Positions 1 through 10,597 of a stretch of DNA of 64,000 nt are shown here, one piece after another. Made by a program: the position numbers and the translations under genes. The DNA lies in contig JAEVHH010000002.1 in assembly GCA_017607445.1 (NCBI GenBank), positions 6,478,001-6,542,000 on the forward strand. The letters are read 5' to 3'. Positions within the stretch are counted from its first letter, which is position 1; every line of letters starts with the position of its first letter. The notes below the pieces were generated by a model that did not search any database, was not told the DNA's origin, and was given only the letters and a program-made list of their open reading frames with translations. Source of the DNA: Histoplasma ohiense (taxonomy: Eukaryota; Ascomycota; Eurotiomycetes; Onygenales; Ajellomycetaceae).

Positions 1-1086
1 TCAGTAGGTAGATGTCATCATCAGGGACTGGGTTCAATGTGGAATGTTCTCCGGAATCAATACACAGGCAACACCACTTATTTCCTCATCAATGATCGGT
101 TCGAGGAGTATCAGCGCTCCATATTCGTGCATTCACACAGCAATTAAAACATTCACCCCTGGAGTCAATTTTCACACCCTCTCCATAATGGAATTTTCGA
201 ACCCCACATGTACGTATCCTTGCAACGCACGGGTCAAAAGCTTGATATGGCTCTTGACGACTGTGATGACAAGACCCAGAGTGCAAGACCCTCCTCAATT
301 GGGATGCACGCCGCTCCATGAACATGAAGCCGGGGTTAACAAAGAGAAGTTGGTATTCGGGAGTGGTACCAAAACCCTGAAATCACAATATTTCGGCAGC
401 CATCCATGTAATGCCTGATGGGAGAGAGATTTGCTGTCTCCGTCCAAACAATAACAGCTTCCTCGCTCAGGCCTTGATCGAATGCAAACGGATACCGGAT
501 GAGGCTCGGCGGAAAGCTGTGACCATACCGTAACGTATCGCTGCGTATTGACATGATGCTTAGTACCCGTAATATACCATCAGTGGGCGACCCACGAATT
601 CCAATGGAACAGGCCTTTTTTTTTTTTTTTTTTTTGGGCCTCTGGAGGTTTCTGAAGGTGGTTAATTCAATCCATTTATGCCTTTTTGTGCAATTAAAAA
701 CTAAACATTACTATTATGTATGATTGAGACTTCCAAGTATTTTCTTTTCAACTTCATTCTCACAACGATTTGAACAAAATGATGAAGGATGAGAGCGAGA
801 GCCAGCATTTCAGAAAGCAATGATTTGAAAAAAAAAAAATACACGGCTCGTAATGGGTTTAAGTTTGCGACATCACTAAATCAGTTCTCTGAGCCCTGGA
901 AATTAATTAATATTAAGCTCTAAGACCGAAACCTGTAGTCAATCTGAAAACTTGTTCAAAAGCCATGCTTCAGACGACACCCATCTCTAGGGGGCTTCTA
1001 AACACTCATCACTCAGGAGGCCATCATTTAATACGTAAATAATCTATATATACTCCATACCTTTAGGCAAATTCGAATTTTAATCA
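1..1086. other. gene-free stretch at window start
   Basis: I see no recognisable gene. Open frames here are short, overlap each other on both strands and show no family resemblance. A pure T run lies at about 616-635. The end of a gene truncated by the window edge cannot be excluded. Confidence 0.5.
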
Positions 1087-2517
1087 TTATCCTGAAGAAC
1101 CCATATCCTCAACAGCATCTGGCCGATCCCAACTTGATATTTCCAACCTTCTCACTCGATCTTCAATCTCCTTAACCTTCACCCCCCATGTCCGCTTCGA
1201 TGCTTCCTGTAACTCCCACAATGTCCGGAATTGATCCATCATAAACTGCGGGAGCATTTTAACTTTACGCCCAAGCTGGTAGTCATATGCGACGATATCC
1301 TCATGACAACGCGCGGCAGGACGTTGATGCGCCTCGGACAGTATTAGAACATCCAGCTGGAATGACGAATATGCAGAGGAAGCTGGAGAAGAAGGCGCTG
1401 GAGGCGGATATGCTAGTTTGTGGTATACGCTTATTTTATCTGGAGCGGTCATAGGCTGCATGTTTTTATTTTTTGTTGTTTGAAAGCGTCAGCCCATCAA
1501 CTTCCAAGTTTAGCATGGACACAGCGGTTTTGGCTGTGCAGGTATTTTTGCGGACTGGTTCTGCTCAACTCGACGAATTGAATGCACGGCATATCCATGT
1601 TCGTCTACGTTGCGATATTGGCCTCTCAAGACTTACGAATTTGTAATCTATCTTGATGCTTTTCAATATCAAGCCGACACCGGTTGAGCCGAGGAGGTTA
1701 AACCATGCCCTCTTGTTGGCGCGATCCACGTGGGTACCGATGTTTCTTGTCCAATTGACTCGCGCGGTCTCCGCATATCTCACGTACGATACGTTATTAA
1801 CGTGTCCTAAAAACATTGCGGTGGGATTAGACACCTGCCACTTATGTATATGGCAGCCGATCATTGCGGCTTGGCAGGAGACGGAGAGTTCTACCCTTAT
1901 AATTGGCTTATTTTAGCATGTACCACTTTTCAAAGAGGTGGGGAAACAAAATAATTGGGTAAAGGCTACACTAAAGTGATACACACAGTGTACCAAGGAT
2001 GGCAGATTGCAGCCGTTGTAGCAAGGAAGGAATAGAGGGGCTACATACCATGATGTCCTGTCAATTCGGCGAAGGGGAAAGAAAGTGAATCAGTCTATAA
2101 CGCCAAACCCCAGCCATTGATTAAGTAGGTATATACCATTTCTCCCCATACGACATTGTGACGATAGAGGCCCTGTCTCTCTATCCCCGTGAGAAACCCT
2201 TCACTCCCCGCAGTCAACTCTCGCCAATCCCGAGCTATAACCTGGAGTATCTCCCCCGCTTCGTCAATTTGGTGTGGTTTCAGTCCGAAGGTAAAGCACT
2301 TTCCTAATCGCCCTTTAATCACCGAAAGCCATCTTGAATCAAATTCACGAGCAGCTGGAGAAGGTGGGAGATCGTGTGAATATGGGTGTGTTGTTGTTGT
2401 ACGAGCGCTGGCTGCAGTACCGTTCACGATTGAGCGACAGTTTGTAACAGCTCGTCGTCCAGTAGCGTTTGGCTGAAATCGTAAATTTTGACGCCAAACG
2501 ACGCGGGAGGCGGCCAT
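1087..2517 (-). CDS. hotdog-fold (4HBT-type) thioesterase-like protein, probably mitochondrial
   Basis: Hotdog-fold acyl-thioesterase-like protein; substrate unknown. The first exon (2137-2517) starts MAASRVVWRQNLRFQ, a basic, acid-free leader typical of mitochondrial import, and ends in WGEM before a GTATAT donor. A 9-nt microexon (2049-2057, GACATCATG) with perfect flanking CAG and GTATGT codes D-I-M. The next exon carries GHVNNVSYVRYAE, the hotdog signature, and ends at 1637 before GTAAGT. The last exon (1087-1455) begins PMTAPDKISVYHKL. Joined, the core reads WGEM-DIM-GHVNNV, as expected for the family. The strict acceptor before GHVNN (exon from 1806) is one base out of frame. An in-frame alternative starts at 1834 and inserts about 11 residues before GHVNN, giving a 318-residue protein. 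The gene may therefore be mildly damaged, or the sequence may have a one-base error. Family assignment is firm; exact function is not. Confidence 0.72.
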
Positions 2518-2688
2518 TATTAGATTAAGTATATCTCTGACCTGTGGCTCGACAAAAGAAAACGATGTTTGGATAAGTTTACCTGGCTTTCCCTTTGCTC
2601 AGAAATCAGAGGTTGGCTTCGGTTTACAATCCCGAGCTCGGTATCACTCGATCACGTGGTCAAATTGCACTAAACTCTGGAGACCTTA

Positions 2689-3422
2689 TCTCAGCGAGCT
2701 CAGACCCTCTATTGGCTCGGTTGCAGCAGCATGACACTAAACTACTTTAGTTACAAGTCATGTGCTCAGGGCAATCCTTGCCAGAGGGTCTGAGAAGAAA
2801 CAGTTCATGCTCCTGTGGAGATTATTGAGATTTTCATAGATTCTTCAAATTTTTCAACTTTGACTTTCAATTACACAATAGTCATATATCTTTGAGATTT
2901 GTGAACCACCTTAGATTGTAGCTAAAGAGAAGAAGAATATAAATATATAATTTTTATATTATAAAAATCAATATTTAATATAGATGTATCTTGTTGAAAA
3001 TGATCACTTTATTTCTTGTTGAAATCAAGTAAATAGCAAATCCTTTCTGTGTTCAAAAAAAAATGAATTCACTTTGAGGTGATACTTCATATCTAATAAA
3101 TGGAAATATGAAAATAAAAATTGATATCATTGTGAGAACATTGATTTCTCTAGGTCCTAAGGTGATACAGAGATGCTGAATAGATGGAGTTGATTTGCTA
3201 TCCTCACCCATACACAAGGTATAGAGCAAATTGTTCCTGTGTTGCTAACAAACTGGAACTGTTTTTTCTCAGACATTTCGCAGGATAATTGCACATCATG
3301 TGATATGACTATTTTGGGTTAGTTGATTACTTATTTGAGATTAGCTTCTTTAAAAAGTGACTAATCATCAAATCAGTGTTAAAACAGCAATTATCCTGCG
3401 AAAGCGTCTGAGCTTGCTGAGA
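2689..3422. mobile_element. MITE-like DNA element with TA duplication and hairpin ends
   Basis: The ends are inverted copies: TCTCAGCGAGCTCAGAC at 2689 matches the reverse complement of the right end (3406-3422) with one mismatch, and both are flanked by TA (2687-2688, 3423-3424), as in Tc1/mariner-type insertions. Each end also folds on itself. On the left, CTCAGACCCTCT (2699-2710) pairs with AGAGGGTCTGAG (2783-2794). On the right, 3276-3292 pairs perfectly over 17 bp with 3387-3403. The inner arms are inverted copies of each other too (about 2789-2805 against 3257-3274). The interior is AT-rich and has no transposase, so the element is non-autonomous. Confidence 0.75.
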
Positions 3423-3424
3423 TA

Positions 3425-3877
3425 ATGGCGACCAAAACAATTACTCACAACTACGTAGTGCTATCGTAAAATTTCAATTTGTAAAAGACGAGATTTACAA
3501 GAGTGTACTTCTACTTCCTATTGCTTCGATTTACAGCCAAGATTTGCATCTTGTTTGGGGCATATTTCATTACAAATTGCCGAATTGAAGGTTGATAGCT
3601 GTAAGTGTTTTACTGCGCAAACAATGTCTGAGACCTAGCAACACAAGTTGATCCCCAGGATATATCGAAACTGCCCGCTAACAGCCATAGCCCCAAGCAA
3701 ATTTTCCTCTTGTGAGAATCGAATTGCACTCTAGGCTGGCTACTGCTTAGTCAGTGTTTCCAGGACCAACCCTTTGCTCTCGCTCGTCAACTTTGCGACT
3801 GAAAGTATCGTTTTGAATTTCTTCCTGGCCCTGGAGCTGGGAGTACACTGGCAGCATTCCCATCCTGATCCGTCACC
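3425..3877. other. spacer between MITE-like element and LYR gene
   Basis: About 450 bp with no recognisable gene. It presumably holds the promoter and 5' leader of the LYR-motif gene that starts at 3878. Confidence 0.5.
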
Positions 3878-4486
3878 ATGACCGCCCCCCAGCTGCGGCA
3901 CCAAGTCATCCGGATTTACAAAGGTAGGCTCAAGGGTGAACAAGACTACGCTCAGGACTAGATACCATATTCGTCATATAATCCCACACCTCCAATGAAC
4001 GAACCTCTTCTCTCAATTGGATCTTAATCACCACCTGATCAACGGCTGACTGGAGATTGCCGTCGACGCAATTCAGAGCTCCTCTTCCTTGGCCGCGAAT
4101 ACCCTCTCGGCTACCAGTTCTTTCGCGAACGCTTACACCGTGCTTTTGCGAGCCAGGCTCACGTCACTGACGAGGCGAAAATCGTAGACGGAATACGGAG
4201 GGCGGAGTATGTGAAGAAAGGTGCGTTTTCCGCGCTCCACCCTTTAGTCATTTGAGCCGTTTGATATGTGTCCCTCAGGGAGGAGGGTGACTAAGACCGG
4301 AAGGTTGGGGTTTGATAATTTTTACTCCGCGCTACTGAGATTTGATAGTCTTGAGCTGTTTGAAACTTCGCCGTTGGGAGGGATGTTGTTTATGCTCTTG
4401 CTTCTTCTTTTGAGAATGACATGCTAACAGTGATGAAACTCGCCCCATCGGGTTCTGGATTGGTTTTAGAGATTGAGGCATTGTGA
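3878..4486 (+). CDS. LYR-motif protein, ETF regulatory factor (LYRM5/ETFRF1)-like
   Basis: Small mitochondrial LYR-family protein. In animals ETFRF1/LYRM5 binds electron transfer flavoprotein and displaces its FAD; the same role here is inferred. Three exons: 3878-3923 (MTAPQLRHQVIRIYK), 4077-4220 and 4470-4486. The second exon reads ELLFLGREYPLGYQFF and then RAFASQAHVTDEAKI, matching the LYRM5 pattern of an R/K-Y-K-E-L-L-x-L-G-R core followed by a YP-G motif. A CTAAC branch site lies at about 4423, upstream of the TTTTAG acceptor. The third exon gives EIEAL and then TGA, so the protein is 68 residues. Family members usually continue with a YLRKYR-like tail. The stop overlaps a good GTGAGT donor at 4483, so a further exon is possible, but I could not find one. 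Confident in family, less so in the 3' end. Confidence 0.72.
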
Positions 4487-5299
4487 GTTATATTCCTTGC
4501 TTGTGTATTTCTCCCCTTCTTTTACTGTTCTCATATTTTCCCACGATGGTGTTTGGGTTGCGATCCGATGATTTTAATCGGCAATTGAAGAACGAGCAAA
4601 AAAAAAAAAAAATAAATAAAAAAATAAATAAAATGAATTCCCCTGTGGCTCCCCCATTTTATACACACAGAATAATATTTCATTTACAGCAAAGAATGGG
4701 ACGAAAAAAAAAAAAAAAAAGGAAGAGGGAGGGGAAATAAATGTACAGATATTAATACTCCAAAAAGCCAAGTGGAAGAAAAGGGTAACATATGGTCCAA
4801 AATGAAGAGGTCGGAGATCAAGGAGGGAAAAGGGGGGATTTGCGGATCCCCATGAAGAAGCACCTTCCGAATAGCGGCCTCTTGCTCGCACAGTTCATGC
4901 ACCATGTTTAAATGTTATTTCGTCGTGCCAAAATCCGATATTATTTGTGCTGGTTTTGGTATATTGGCTTGCGATGGGGCTGTGGAAATTATACGAAAAT
5001 AAAGGAGAAAAATGAAACGGAACGCTAACGATGGTAAAATGCAGATATTACTTGAGACGATATCGCGCCCTCAAGAATCGATATGATACACCCAAAATTC
5101 CTGTCGAGACATGAGCTGGCTAACCGCAGAGAGGGATGTAACAAAGTGGCGGGGGGAATCGAAGGAGAGCGAGGATGAGAGTGCCAACCAAGGCTTGTCA
5201 CAGCAGGATCCGAAATGAGAAAATGTTATCCGCCGTTTCTCGAGGATATAATAGCTCGCCATCGACATAAAATCAATTGGAAAAATTGAACAAGCACAG
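4487..5299. other. intergenic, poly-A/T rich, between converging genes
   Basis: Holds the 3' flanks of the LYR gene and the convergent methyltransferase gene. Contains two long A-rich runs (about 4599-4635 and 4705-4721). No gene recognised. Confidence 0.5.
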
Positions 5300-6520
5300 T
5301 TATCGCTTTTGGCCCCACCATGCTCCGACCTCGAGACACTCGCCACTTGCCACGCCACCGTTCTGCAGCAAATCCATTGTCATTCCAGTCCACCATCGAT
5401 CCCATTCGTCTCTGCCTTTCCCACTAACCTCCATCAGCATTGGCTCCATACTCTCGATCATTTGAACGATTGTAAATAGCGCGGTCTGGCGTATGGCAAG
5501 CTGGTCTGCTGATAAGGTCTTGGGCTGTTTCCAGTTTTTGGATGCGCCATCCTGCGGCTCTCGCTCCCATTTGACTTCTCCCAAAGGAATTGCTATCCTA
5601 CGACTATCCATGCTATTGAAGGAATCCGACTCGGATGTGAAGGAAAGGCCTATCATGGCACATGGCATGGGCGTTAGTCTGCGACGTTCAAAAGCCTTTT
5701 GTGCCCAGGAGTTGTAATCGCGTAAATATTTGTTCTGGGCATCTGCGAATGGGGTAGCTGGAAATATGGTGTATGTGCCTGTGGCTACCGCATGTTCCAC
5801 GTTTTCCCCGGATAGCCCAGGTACAAGTGGCGGATTTGGCAAAAGCGTTCTAAATATAAGATCTGAATCCCACACTTCAAGAACACCCCCGGATTTCAGA
5901 ACACGAAGGGGTTCACCCAATGGAAGCGTTTGCAACTCTGATCCTGACGGACAAATCCCAGCATCTTTTATGAACACAAAGTCAAAGTAACCATCGGGAA
6001 ACGGTAATTGAGACTTCCGTAGGTCGTGCCGTTTAAACTGCCAATTAATGCCTTGTTTCTGAAGGTCTGGCGCAAGGTTTACAATATCGAGGCCAGTGAA
6101 GGACATGTTTTTGTGTCCTCTCCGGGCAAAGTAGTCATGGCAAGCGTTTGACCATAATGCAGAGCCACAAGCTAACTCCAACACACGCTTCGGCGGGTGG
6201 TCGGCAAAATGGGGTGTGCAAAAGGGAGCGCCGAACACATGCATCAAAATGAGTGAACGCAGAGACTGGCGATGGATCTCTGGAATATCGCAGGGAAGTG
6301 GGTACGGGTTATCTGGGTCGCGCAGAATCGTACGGCCATTGCGCTTGGCCAGTGGGTACGTCGTGTAGTCAGTGGAAGAGGAGGTGGAAGATGACGAAGT
6401 CGTTGGCATTGCAGATCCTTGAGAGAGAGAATTGGATCTCTGGTAGGCATGGTGTTTAGGATCATAGGCCAAAGGCGAACTGGGGATGAAGAGGTAGGAT
6501 AAGTTTGCGGACCCGGACAT
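5300..6520 (-). CDS. SAM-dependent methyltransferase, class I
   Basis: A 406-residue, intronless methyltransferase of a fungal family whose substrate is unknown to me. The start is the ATG at 6520 (MSGSANLSYL); the frame stays open upstream but has no other ATG. Residues 1-60 are Ser/Thr-rich and probably disordered. Motif I is VLELACGSALWS at about 113-124 (a variant of the GxGxG loop), followed by an acidic ribose-binding residue in FTGLDIV at about 138-144. A DFVFIKD strand and LRVLKSGGVLEVWDSD (motifs post II and III) follow. The rest is helical and includes a FTIVQMIESMEP segment. It lies convergent with the LYR gene and shares a 4 kb upstream region with CCR4. Small-molecule and protein targets are both possible. 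Confidence 0.82.
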   Translation of the reverse strand: MSGSANLSYLFIPSSPLAYDPKHHAYQRSNSLSQGSAMPTTSSSSTSSSTDYTTYPLAKRNGRTILRDPDNPYPLPCDIPEIHRQSLRSLILMHVFGAPFCTPHFADHPPKRVLELACGSALWSNACHDYFARRGHKNMSFTGLDIVNLAPDLQKQGINWQFKRHDLRKSQLPFPDGYFDFVFIKDAGICPSGSELQTLPLGEPLRVLKSGGVLEVWDSDLIFRTLLPNPPLVPGLSGENVEHAVATGTYTIFPATPFADAQNKYLRDYNSWAQKAFERRRLTPMPCAMIGLSFTSESDSFNSMDSRRIAIPLGEVKWEREPQDGASKNWKQPKTLSADQLAIRQTALFTIVQMIESMEPMLMEVSGKGRDEWDRWWTGMTMDLLQNGGVASGECLEVGAWWGQKR

Positions 6521-9500
6521 GGTGCTGAAATTTTCCGGTTTCACGCGATGTAATTTTTCGTGTGTATGTGTTACGTAAATATTGGGCCATACTCCGAAGT
6601 AGGTTTTAGCAACGAGCAAAGAAGCACCACACTCGAAAAAAGCTCACTTGGATAATGGGCTGTGGAATTACTATACCTAAGAATATTTAGGATTCATTTT
6701 GGCTACCTAAGCTCGTTGAATCGCTGCAGGAGGTTTGTGGCCAGTGTGAACGGTTGGGCATTATGGGCTCACAATCCTACAACAACCTGAGAGCGACAGA
6801 ATGAGCAAGAGGGAAGGGAGAGAGAGAGGGGAAGTGAATTTTGATGCCCACAGAAGATGAAGAAGAAGAAGCGGAGCATGTGAGGCATGACAAGAGGGAC
6901 AAGGTAATGCTTTTAAAACCAGATGACTATTCGACGATTCAAGAACTACTTGAGGCTCACGGTTGATCTGGATACCGTAGTTGAAGCCACTGGTCCACAC
7001 TCGCGGGGACGGTTTCAGGGCTTTGGCTGATGGTTTAATGTTACCACTCTGGTAGCATGACGATGGTGTCTGTAGCAGAGATAAGCAAGCCAGGGGGAAA
7101 CCTCCAATCAACTGATTATTTAGCGGCCAAGGCAAACCGCCCGCGCAGCCACCTCTGGCATCTCCTCATGAAAATTTACAAGCCAATGTCTGGGGTTACG
7201 CTCGCCTGTCCCGCGCTGGCCAATAAAGGAGAAAATCTTTCCTTTGCTTGGAGAGCGAAGAGAGTGACAATTCCAGGGCCAAAGTTAGGCCACGTCCCCC
7301 TTACATGAAGCCAGCTCCAATATGGATGGATCACTTTATTCGAGTTTGACAATTGCACTGAAGCCCTAGACCTCTTTATGAATCCTAAATCCAATCCATC
7401 GAACCTCCAAAGAACAGATTTTGGAAACATTCTTGATACATGGGCTTGGTTTTGGCGGCTCTGATTGGCGATGGGCCGTGCACACAAACTCCCCCTTGCC
7501 CCTCATCTTGGTTCGCTGGTCCAATAGCTGCGCCCCCCACGCGCTTTTTCATTCGTTTGAATGCCTGAGAATGGTAACAAGCAATCAGCATTTCTTGGAG
7601 CGCTTGAACGATCGATTTTCCAATGCATTTGCGGGGTCCATCAGTGTTGGAATCTAATTTCGCTCTTTCATATGATACAGAGCCGTTTTCAGATGATACA
7701 CTTGCCTATCCACCCATTGAGATCATGGCCAGATCTAAAGATATTGGATATTGCGTTCATCGATGGAGAGCTATTTATGGCATTTCTCTCTTCCAATAGC
7801 TGGTCGAGAAATAGCTTCGATAGAAATGACGTTTTCTCATTCCTCTCACAACTCGTGGCGAAGTCTTGTAAATGGGCTTTCAGGCAAAGCGTCAAGGTTT
7901 GTCCCGTCCTGTGCATGATATATAGTATGAACAGTACTTACATACATTCCATCTATTTTATACCGACAAACTCGTCTTGTTGGTAGGTGTAGCATGCAAG
8001 TCACCTACTAACAGTTGCGTTTCCTTCCATCCCATGTGGGCTGTCAAAAATTTAGTTCATTCTGGTGCCTATTCGGCATGTCTTTCTGTGAACATCTTAT
8101 CCCAGTTAGCCTTCCGCGGGCGGCACCAAGTTAGCCAGTAACCAGAAGAAAACTTTGAGGAACAGTGCCAAAACTTGAATTTGTGGGGAATGAGCCAGAG
8201 AGAGGAAGTAGTGGGTAAATAGTAACTTGGGCACCGCGGCTCACCATCTGGACCATTGTTGAGGATGGTGAGATTTGCTTGATTTAACTTCTGAAGAAAG
8301 AAAACCGATCACAAAGTATGTAACGGGATGACGATACAGAATTTTGGGCTGTTATAGTTGATTGTGGAAAACCTTGGTTGTGCGGCCGTGCATAAACTAT
8401 CTCCATTGAATCGAGGCAAGCGGGCCCCTTAAAATGTAGACATATTGATTCTCATTGGCAATTTTATACGCTTTAGGGTAAAAGTCAAGTTTTGTTTTTT
8501 TTAGTAAAAGGACCGTGCCGGGTAATCTCACCGCTCCAATTTTTCCAAGGCTTCAGGAGAAACCACAAACCTGCATCGAACATGCATGGAAAGCACACAC
8601 AGTAATATCCTCAAATTGATACAGCAGTGGGCCAATATTCTGGATGAAAGGGATGCCCAGTTTTGAACATATTGTAACTCCATGTTGGACACGTCTGCTC
8701 GTGCTCTGACTTCCTCCCAATATCAATCAACTTGCCAGGGATGTCTCATATAATCATAAACTCCATGGCATCACTGTTTACCACGGTGCCCTTGCATTGC
8801 CACACATCAGATCAAGTAATACTTTTCGACTTTGGCACGGACACACTCCCTTGATGAAGCAACTGGGAAATATTTAGTGATACGTCAAAACCCACGGAAA
8901 TAACAAAAGGTAAGTTGATTGAAACCCACTATTGGCACTTTCGACATTCTACAATGCATATCTACCTATTCCCTATTGCGCAAAATTTACACAGGACAAA
9001 TATGTCCTTGCCCTTGAGGGAGCTATTTCTAAACTTTCCTTCCAAGATGATTATCACCCTTGATTTTGCTATGTGTGAGTTAAAATCTTGTGAAAAAGAA
9101 AATGATCATCTTTGGGAGAAAACATGGAACTCGCAAATTCATAAAATTTGCTCTTTGGGCCAACCATTATTGAAAAACACACATTATCAATGTAGAGTAT
9201 ATGTTGTTTTGCTTCTCTATTATATTTCTTCTCACATTCCGTAATTTCAATAACCAGCGTAGATGCGCCTTTCAATCTCAACACTCAAACCCACGTCTTT
9301 CTCGGTAACCGGGCTGCCCGAGATATATTGAGTATTCAATGACTCAGTCCTTGGCCACGTAATGGAGAGAAGTCGTTACCTCAAGATCTCTAAAATTTAT
9401 AATAGCGCCCATGCTCAAGTGTGGGTGCTTACCGCCAGACAACTGCGGTAACAAACGCAATTGAACATTGTTGGCCCTATTCGATTGAAGGAAAAGAAGC

Positions 9501-10462
9501 CCAGATATTATCTGAGCGGCCCGTTTTCGGTCGTCGCAGGTTCGCAAATCCCGTTGGTCACATCAAATGAATGAATGGTTAGAGTGCTGAAGACGACCGA
9601 TTTTAGCCAGAGAGATAGCTAGCTGGCCATACCGAAGCATCATGACTGCGCTAGTTACAGATAGGTATGCCGCCCGACTGACATAATAGTCAATTTTTTG
9701 TAGAAACGTGAACAGGCGGAATTTTAACAACAGTTCCCACTATCCTCGCTGCTCAGTTGTCGGTTACATGATAAGTTATCAAATTCAGCGCAATTTTCTG
9801 TGACTTAAGCGCTACTAGTAGGGAACAACTCGTGGATTTAGAGCCATGTTAACAGGTGAGAAGTAGAGGATACTATAATTCAATGCCAAAAACTTTACAT
9901 AAACACATGTTCAAACCTTCTGATTGCTCCCCCAAGTTGCTTGGGGAAAACGTTGGGAAGTGAAACCGTCCATGAATCAGGTGTATCGCGCACTAGTCTT
10001 CAATAGGAAATAGTGGCTTTGCCACCTGACTATTTATCACCTGACATGATGTGATCGATGTGAGTCATGTGACTGATGCATCTTCCACGGTTCTCCCGCC
10101 TTTGATGCAAACCGCTTCGCATTTCATCCAGCAGCACGTCCAGGCGCAATCACGTTCAGATTCGGCACCCGTCAAAGGAACACTGTTGCCCTTAGTGCCA
10201 TAAGCCGTCCTGGATCCTCACTACTCTAAGGGATCGATCTTTCGCCCTGCCACGAAGCCTGCATCCATTTGAACCGCGTTGGCTCATCGTGGTGCTCACA
10301 ACAGCTTCCCACCATCAAGGTCTTCTTCGTCGACAGACCGCCGGGGTACATACGTTACTCGACGCGAGAATTGTCACAGCTGGCTGCAGCACTGTCAAGG
10401 TGCTTGGGGTCGAGTTCATATTTGAGCTGTTGACATTTCCTGGTGGTTCCGCTTTGGGCCCC
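6521..10462. other. 4 kb gene-poor region between methyltransferase and CCR4
   Basis: No coding region could be recognised. Open frames reach 141 codons (7561-7986, plus) but show no family match, no intron signals joining them and no compositional change. The region is the shared upstream side of two divergently transcribed genes, so promoters and non-coding transcripts are likely. I saw no convincing transposon ends. Confidence 0.45.
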
Positions 10463-10597
10463 ATGTTGAAGAGACGGAGAGAACGAGTTCGCCCCTTCAC
10501 GCCTCTGAACCCCCTGCCTATTCTCTCACTTCTCCAGTTTCCGCGGGATAACCCACCTCCGCCCGAATTACATCTACGGTCTCGTCTGCCACGTTAA
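10463..10597 (+). promoter_or_regulatory. possible uORF whose stop abuts the CCR4 start codon
   Basis: An ATG at 10463 opens a 44-codon frame rich in Arg and Pro that ends in TAA at 10595-10597, directly followed by the CCR4 ATG at 10598 and in the same frame. If both lie in the mature leader, this could allow reinitiation or limited read-through. No transcript evidence is available. Confidence 0.35.

Noticed and set aside
7561..7986. 141-codon open frame in the 4 kb gene-poor region
   Set aside because: No domain, no supporting splice signals, and a competing minus-strand frame of similar quality.
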